In this document: positions 60,602 through 64,000 of the stretch, in pieces
How positions within the stretch are numbered: the stretch's first letter is position 1
How the letters are laid out: every line of letters starts with the position of its first letter
NCBI RefSeq assembly: GCF_022271405.1
Contig: NZ_JAJNAL010000007.1
Span: forward strand, 62,001-126,000
Reading direction: 5' to 3'
Length of the DNA: 64,000 nt
Origin: Rhodopseudomonas infernalis
GTDB lineage: Bacteria; Pseudomonadota; Alphaproteobacteria; Rhizobiales; Xanthobacteraceae
The notes under the pieces: generated by a model
The model's database searches: none
Told to the model about the DNA's origin: nothing
Seen by the model: the letters and a program-made list of their open reading frames with translations, nothing else
Position numbers and translations under genes: made by a program

Positions 60602-61279
60602 TCAGGCGTCGCGCAGCAGCTCGGCGGCGAGCGCCCGTGTCACCGGCCGACCGAGCCGGAGCGCTTCGGTATCCAGAAGCTCCACCGTGCGCCGCGCGGC
60701 CGCGAAGGAGCGGTCGATCCGCTTGGCCAGATAGCCGACCAGATTGGCGTCGATGCTCATCTGGCGATCGGCACAGAACTTGACGATCAGCGCCCGAAAC
60801 AACGCATCGTCGGGTGCCAGCAGATTGACCACCGGCACGGCGCGCAGCCGCGAGCGCAGGTCGCGCAGCTCCGGCGGGAATGCCGACGGCGCCAGCCGCG
60901 CTGTGATCAGAACCGAGGCCTCGTCCTCGCGCGCCAGATTCATCAGATGAAACAGCGCCCGCTCGTCGAAGCTGCCCGGGATCAGGTCTTCGACCACCAG
61001 CGCACCGGTGGCGAGCTCGCCAGGCACGTCGGCCGGAGTCAAGGCCTGCGCGGAGGTCGAGCGGGCCCCCGCCTGCTCGGCCCAGATCGCCGCCAGATGG
61101 CTCTTGCCGCTGCCCTCGGGGCCGACCAGCAGCATGATGCGATTGGGCCAGTCCGGCCAGCTCTCGATCAGCTTGAGCGCGGCGGTATTCGCCGTGCCCT
61201 CGAGAAAATCCTCGCGCGACAGGCTTTCGGCGTGCGGCAGGTCCAGAGCAAGCTGTCGAGGTTGTACGCGGACTGCCAC
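60602..61279 (-). CDS. hdaA: DnaA-related regulator HdaA (Hda)
   Basis: A 225-residue AAA+ protein related to DnaA. Clear features are a N-terminal clamp-binding QLALDLP motif, Walker [11 protein letters not shown] and Walker [12 protein letters not shown], sensor 1 ([10 protein letters not shown]) and sensor 2 region ([20 protein letters not shown]). It promotes ATP hydrolysis by DnaA together with the sliding clamp and so prevents over-initiation of replication. It lies between the phosphatidyltransferase gene and ppk on the same strand. Confidence 0.93.
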   Translation of the reverse strand: MAVRVQPRQLALDLPHAESLSREDFLEGTANTAALKLIESWPDWPNRIMLLVGPEGSGKSHLAAIWAEQAGARSTSAQALTPADVPGELATGALVVEDLIPGSFDERALFHLMNLAREDEASVLITARLAPSAFPPELRDLRSRLRAVPVVNLLAPDDALFRALIVKFCADRQMSIDANLVGYLAKRIDRSFAAARRTVELLDTEALRLGRPVTRALAAELLRDA

Positions 61280-61322
61280 GGGAAGTGCTCCATGCCGGCG
61301 CTCTGCGCAGCCGGCCGACGCG

Positions 61323-61952
61323 TCAGCGACCAGGTTCGATCGTACTCATGTGCCGCGTCCACTCCACGAGATAGAGGGAGACCGAAACCAAGGTCAAGAC
61401 CGTGACCAGTCCCATCAGGATAACGTCGTAGGGCGCGGGCTCGATGCCGAAGCCGAGCGTACCGAGCACCAGCGCCGCGAACCCGACCTGGGCCACCGTG
61501 TTCAGTTTCGACACCATCAGCGGCTTCATCGGCACCGGCTTGCCGAACAGCCACGACACGATCACGGCGCCGACAATCATGATGTCGCGCGACACCACCA
61601 GGATCACCAGCCAGCGCGGGATCGCGCCCCAGATCCCGAGTGCGACATAGATCGAGACCAGCAGGGCCTTGTCAGCGAGCGGATCGAGCAACGCGCCGAG
61701 CTCGCTCGCCATGTTGAAGCGCTTGGCCAGGAAGCCGTCGACCGCGTCGCTTACCCCTGCGACGATGAAGATCGCGAAAGCGATTGCCATTTCGTTCGAC
61801 GCGATCGCCCAGACAATGACCGGCACCAGCAGGATACGAACAAGCGTAATAATATTCGGAATGCTCACACGACGGTCCCGGCTTGCACCCCAGATGCGGC
61901 CAAACTCTCGAAGTTTCCACGGCACCCGGGGCCGGTTGTCTACATAGACCAT
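61323..61952 (-). CDS. CDP-alcohol phosphatidyltransferase (PgsA/cardiolipin-synthase-like)
   Basis: A 209-residue membrane protein with about five or six helices. The catalytic signature D-x2-D-G-x2-[AK]R-x8-G-x3-D-x3-D appears as [20 protein letters not shown] followed by LDPLADK. The first helix region, [19 protein letters not shown], is typical. Candidates are phosphatidylglycerophosphate synthase or a bacterial cardiolipin synthase of CDP-alcohol type; the alpha-type opening with [19 protein letters not shown] leaves the second possible. Gene order puts it before hdaA. Confidence 0.88.
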   Translation of the reverse strand: MVYVDNRPRVPWKLREFGRIWGASRDRRVSIPNIITLVRILLVPVIVWAIASNEMAIAFAIFIVAGVSDAVDGFLAKRFNMASELGALLDPLADKALLVSIYVALGIWGAIPRWLVILVVSRDIMIVGAVIVSWLFGKPVPMKPLMVSKLNTVAQVGFAALVLGTLGFGIEPAPYDVILMGLVTVLTLVSVSLYLVEWTRHMSTIEPGR

Positions 61953-62132
61953 GCAGGGTCACCTTGCGAGCCATTGCGCGCCGGCGAAATCCGACGTAAC
62001 CACCCCAAACTATCGCCCGGGCGCGGACAAGCGGGACTTAGGTCTAGCGCAACCGGCGGAAACCATCGGCGGCGGCTTGATGCCGGGCGGCACGCTTGCC
62101 CCGCGCAGCGCCTTTTTCTGCAGGAGCCGGCC
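61953..62132. other. Divergent intergenic region upstream of purM
   Basis: The 180-base spacer between the phosphatidyltransferase gene and purM must carry promoters for both operons. No clear PurR-type or guanine-riboswitch structure was seen. The purM ribosome binding site is CAGGAGCC. Confidence 0.45.
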
Positions 62133-63206
62133 ATGACCGAGCGCAAGCACGGCCTTACCTATGCCGATTCCGGCGTCGATATCGACGCGGGAAATCGTCT
62201 CGTCGACCTGATCAAGCCGATGGTGCGGGCGACCGCGCGCGCCGGCGCCGATTCCGAGATCGGAGGCTTCGGCGGCTTGTTCGATCTGAAGGCGGCGGGG
62301 TTCAAGGACCCGGTGCTGGTAGCGGCCACCGACGGCGTCGGCACCAAGGTCAAGGTCGCGATCGAGGCCAAGCTGCACGCCGGGATCGGCATTGATCTGG
62401 TGGCGATGTCGGTCAACGACCTCGTCGTCCAGGGCGCGGAGCCGCTGTTCTTTCTCGACTACTTCGCCTGCGGCAAGCTCGATCCGGAAGCGACCGCCGA
62501 GATCATCGCCGGCGTCGCCGAAGGCTGCCGTGAATCCGGCTGCGCGCTGATCGGCGGCGAGACCGCCGAGATGCCGGGCCTCTACAAGGACGGCGATTAC
62601 GACCTCGCCGGTTTCGCGGTCGGTGCAGCCGAACGCGGCACGCTGCTGCCCTCGCGCGACATCGCCGAAGGCGACGCGGTGATCGGCCTCGCCTCCTCCG
62701 GCGTCCATTCCAACGGCTTTTCGCTGGTCCGCAAGATCGTCGAAAAGTCCGGCCTGGGTTACGACGCGCAGGCGCCTTTCTCACCGGTGATGACGCTGGG
62801 CGGCGCGCTGCTGGCGCCGACCAGGCTGTATGTGAAGTCGTGCCTGCACGCGATCCGCACCACCGGTGCGATCAAGGGCCTGGCGCATATCACCGGCGGC
62901 GGCTTCACCGACAACATTCCGCGGGTGCTGCCGAAGCATCTCGGCGTCGGCATCGACCTGCCGCGGCTGCCGGTGCTCCCGGTGTTCAAGTGGCTCGCCG
63001 AACAAGGCGATATCGCCGAACTCGAACTGCTGCGCACCTTCAACTGCGGCATCGGTATGATCGCGATCGTCAAGGCCGACGCCGTCGAGGCCGTCACCGA
63101 GGCGCTCACCAGCACCGGTGAGAGCGTCCACCTGCTCGGCCAGGTGATCGCCGCCCAGGGCGAACACCGCGTCGTGTACGACGGCCACCTCGATCTGTCC
63201 TGGTAA
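62133..63206 (+). CDS. purM: Phosphoribosylformylglycinamidine cyclo-ligase
   Basis: A 357-residue AIR synthetase. Landmarks: [69 protein letters not shown] and [20 protein letters not shown]. It carries out the fifth step of purine synthesis, closing the imidazole ring with ATP. ATG at 62133 is preceded by CAGGAGCC. purN starts four bases after its stop. Confidence 0.97.
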   Translation: MTERKHGLTYADSGVDIDAGNRLVDLIKPMVRATARAGADSEIGGFGGLFDLKAAGFKDPVLVAATDGVGTKVKVAIEAKLHAGIGIDLVAMSVNDLVVQGAEPLFFLDYFACGKLDPEATAEIIAGVAEGCRESGCALIGGETAEMPGLYKDGDYDLAGFAVGAAERGTLLPSRDIAEGDAVIGLASSGVHSNGFSLVRKIVEKSGLGYDAQAPFSPVMTLGGALLAPTRLYVKSCLHAIRTTGAIKGLAHITGGGFTDNIPRVLPKHLGVGIDLPRLPVLPVFKWLAEQGDIAELELLRTFNCGIGMIAIVKADAVEAVTEALTSTGESVHLLGQVIAAQGEHRVVYDGHLDLSW

Positions 63207-63210
63207 TCCG

Positions 63211-63861
63211 GTGAGCAAGCGTCGCGTCGCCATCCTCATTTCCGGGCGCGGGTCGAACATGGCCGCGCTGATCGAAGCCGCCGCGGAAGACGGGTTTCCG
63301 GCCGAGATCGCCGTCGTGATCTCGAACACAGCGAGCGCCGGCGGTCTGGCGATCGCGCAGCGCAGCGGCATCGAAACGCTGGTGATCGAGAGCAAGCCGT
63401 TCGGCAAGGATCGCGCTGGCTTCGAAGCCGTGCTGCAGGGCGCGCTCGACCAGCGCGGCATCGAGCTGATCTGCCTCGGCGGATTCATGCGGCTGTTCAC
63501 CGCTGACTTCGTAAATCACTGGAGCGGACGGATGCTGAACATCCATCCGTCGCTGCTACCGTCGTTTCCCGGCCTCGATCCGCACGGCCAGGCGTTGCGC
63601 GCCGGGGTGAAGATCTCCGGCGCCACAGTGCATTTCGTCATCGCCGAGACCGACGCCGGTCCGATCGTCATGCAGGGCGCGGTGCCGGTGCATGACGACG
63701 ACACCACGGACGAACTGGCCGCACGCGTACTCGCCGTCGAGCACCGGATCTATCCGAAAGCACTCGAGCTCGTCGCATCCGGCCGAACGCGTTTCGAGGG
63801 CGACCTCTGCAAATCGACGTCGAACACCATCACCGATCAAGCATTGATCGTTCCGGTGTAA
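63211..63861 (+). CDS. purN: Phosphoribosylglycinamide formyltransferase
   Basis: A 216-residue GAR transformylase that uses 10-formyl-tetrahydrofolate. Motifs: VAILISGRGSNMAALIEAA at the phosphate-binding loop, LICLGGFMRLFTADFV, the catalytic Asn and His in NIHPSLLPSFPG, and Asp in IAETDAGPIVMQ. The start codon is GTG at 63211, four bases after the purM stop, indicating coupling. The last residues, VDLCKSTSN... to LIVPV, vary in the family. Confidence 0.95.
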   Translation: MSKRRVAILISGRGSNMAALIEAAAEDGFPAEIAVVISNTASAGGLAIAQRSGIETLVIESKPFGKDRAGFEAVLQGALDQRGIELICLGGFMRLFTADFVNHWSGRMLNIHPSLLPSFPGLDPHGQALRAGVKISGATVHFVIAETDAGPIVMQGAVPVHDDDTTDELAARVLAVEHRIYPKALELVASGRTRFEGDLCKSTSNTITDQALIVPV

Positions 63862-63918
63862 CGCGAGCACGTTGGGCAGATCGCGTCCTGAGCTGCGGTC
63901 CGCTCAGCAGCCGAGCTG

Positions 63919-64000
63919 TCAGGTCACCTTCAAATTCTCAGCCGATGCCTTGCCACGGTTTTCGACGAGTTCGTACTCGACCGTCTGATTTTCATTCAGG
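63919..64000 (-). CDS. Cold-shock protein (CspA family), 3' end only
   Basis: The last 26 codons of a minus-strand gene lie at the window edge, ending NENQTVEYELVENRGKASAE-NLKVT. This is the usual C-terminus of single-domain cold-shock proteins that bind RNA through an OB fold. The start is beyond the window. The gene converges with purN, 57 bases away. Confidence 0.88.
   Translation of the reverse strand, partial: LNENQTVEYELVENRGKASAENLKVT

Noticed and set aside
1-64000. CRISPR arrays, tRNA or rRNA genes, insertion sequences
   Set aside because: No spaced direct-repeat array, cloverleaf with CCA-end features, rRNA signature or transposase-like protein was seen.

Overview
The window is GC-rich, densely coded DNA from an alphaproteobacterium of the Nitrobacteraceae (Bradyrhizobiaceae). 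Rhodopseudomonas is the likeliest genus. Supporting signs are molybdenum-storage genes (mosB-mosA), the gene order purN/purM - phosphatidyltransferase - hdaA - ppk - ppx - rnd, many small exported proteins of rhizobial type, and palindromic intergenic repeats built on CGTCATGCCCGG or GTCATTCCGGGG. No rRNA, tRNA, CRISPR array, transposase or prophage was seen. All assignments come from reading the sequence and from knowledge of families; no database search was run.

Layout. 1-4.7 kb: the end of an ECHDC3-like crotonase, a CoA-binding protein, O-acetylhomoserine sulfhydrylase, a TMEM175-like channel, heme A synthase and a DUF2842 protein. 4.7-12.6 kb: an exopolysaccharide locus with a degenerate NodB-type deacetylase, a CelD-like GNAT protein, a Wzz/ExoP chain-length protein whose kinase domain lacks the P-loop lysine, a GT4 glycosyltransferase and a polyprenyl-phosphate glucose transferase. 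12.8-17.8 kb: DUF169 with a 45-residue gene just upstream, an SDR, small membrane proteins and a 548-residue membrane protein with an internal repeat. 18-23.5 kb: a TonB-receptor remnant, mosB-mosA preceded by an overlapping 16-codon leader ORF, an exported protein and an intact TonB siderophore receptor. 23.5-28.9 kb: an RND efflux pair diverging from a TetR regulator, with two matching palindromes between them.

29-34.7 kb: a membrane diguanylate cyclase, a YghU-type GST, a probable operon (Cys-motif exported protein, MOSC, FMN reductase, group III truncated globin), a porin-head mini-protein and a CPBP-family protein. 34.9-44 kb: Kup, a Sel1-repeat protein, DUF1328, a small protein and a GNAT enzyme that share a TGCAATGCA promoter motif, a thioesterase, an M20 deacylase, several tiny exported proteins and CreA. 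44-48 kb: an L,D-transpeptidase with a second half-domain, an intact polysaccharide deacetylase, a DHFR-like protein and DoxX. 48.4-64 kb: housekeeping genes maeB, aspS, selO, rnd, bestrophin, ppx, ppk, hdaA, a CDP-alcohol phosphatidyltransferase, purM, purN and the 3' end of a cold-shock gene.

The observations most worth following are the two catalytically degenerate enzymes in the exopolysaccharide locus, the mosBA cassette with its leader ORF and receptor remnant, the three-unit repeat of the 548-residue membrane protein, the shared TGCAATGCA motif, the globin/flavin reductase/MOSC operon, and several genes shorter than 60 codons.
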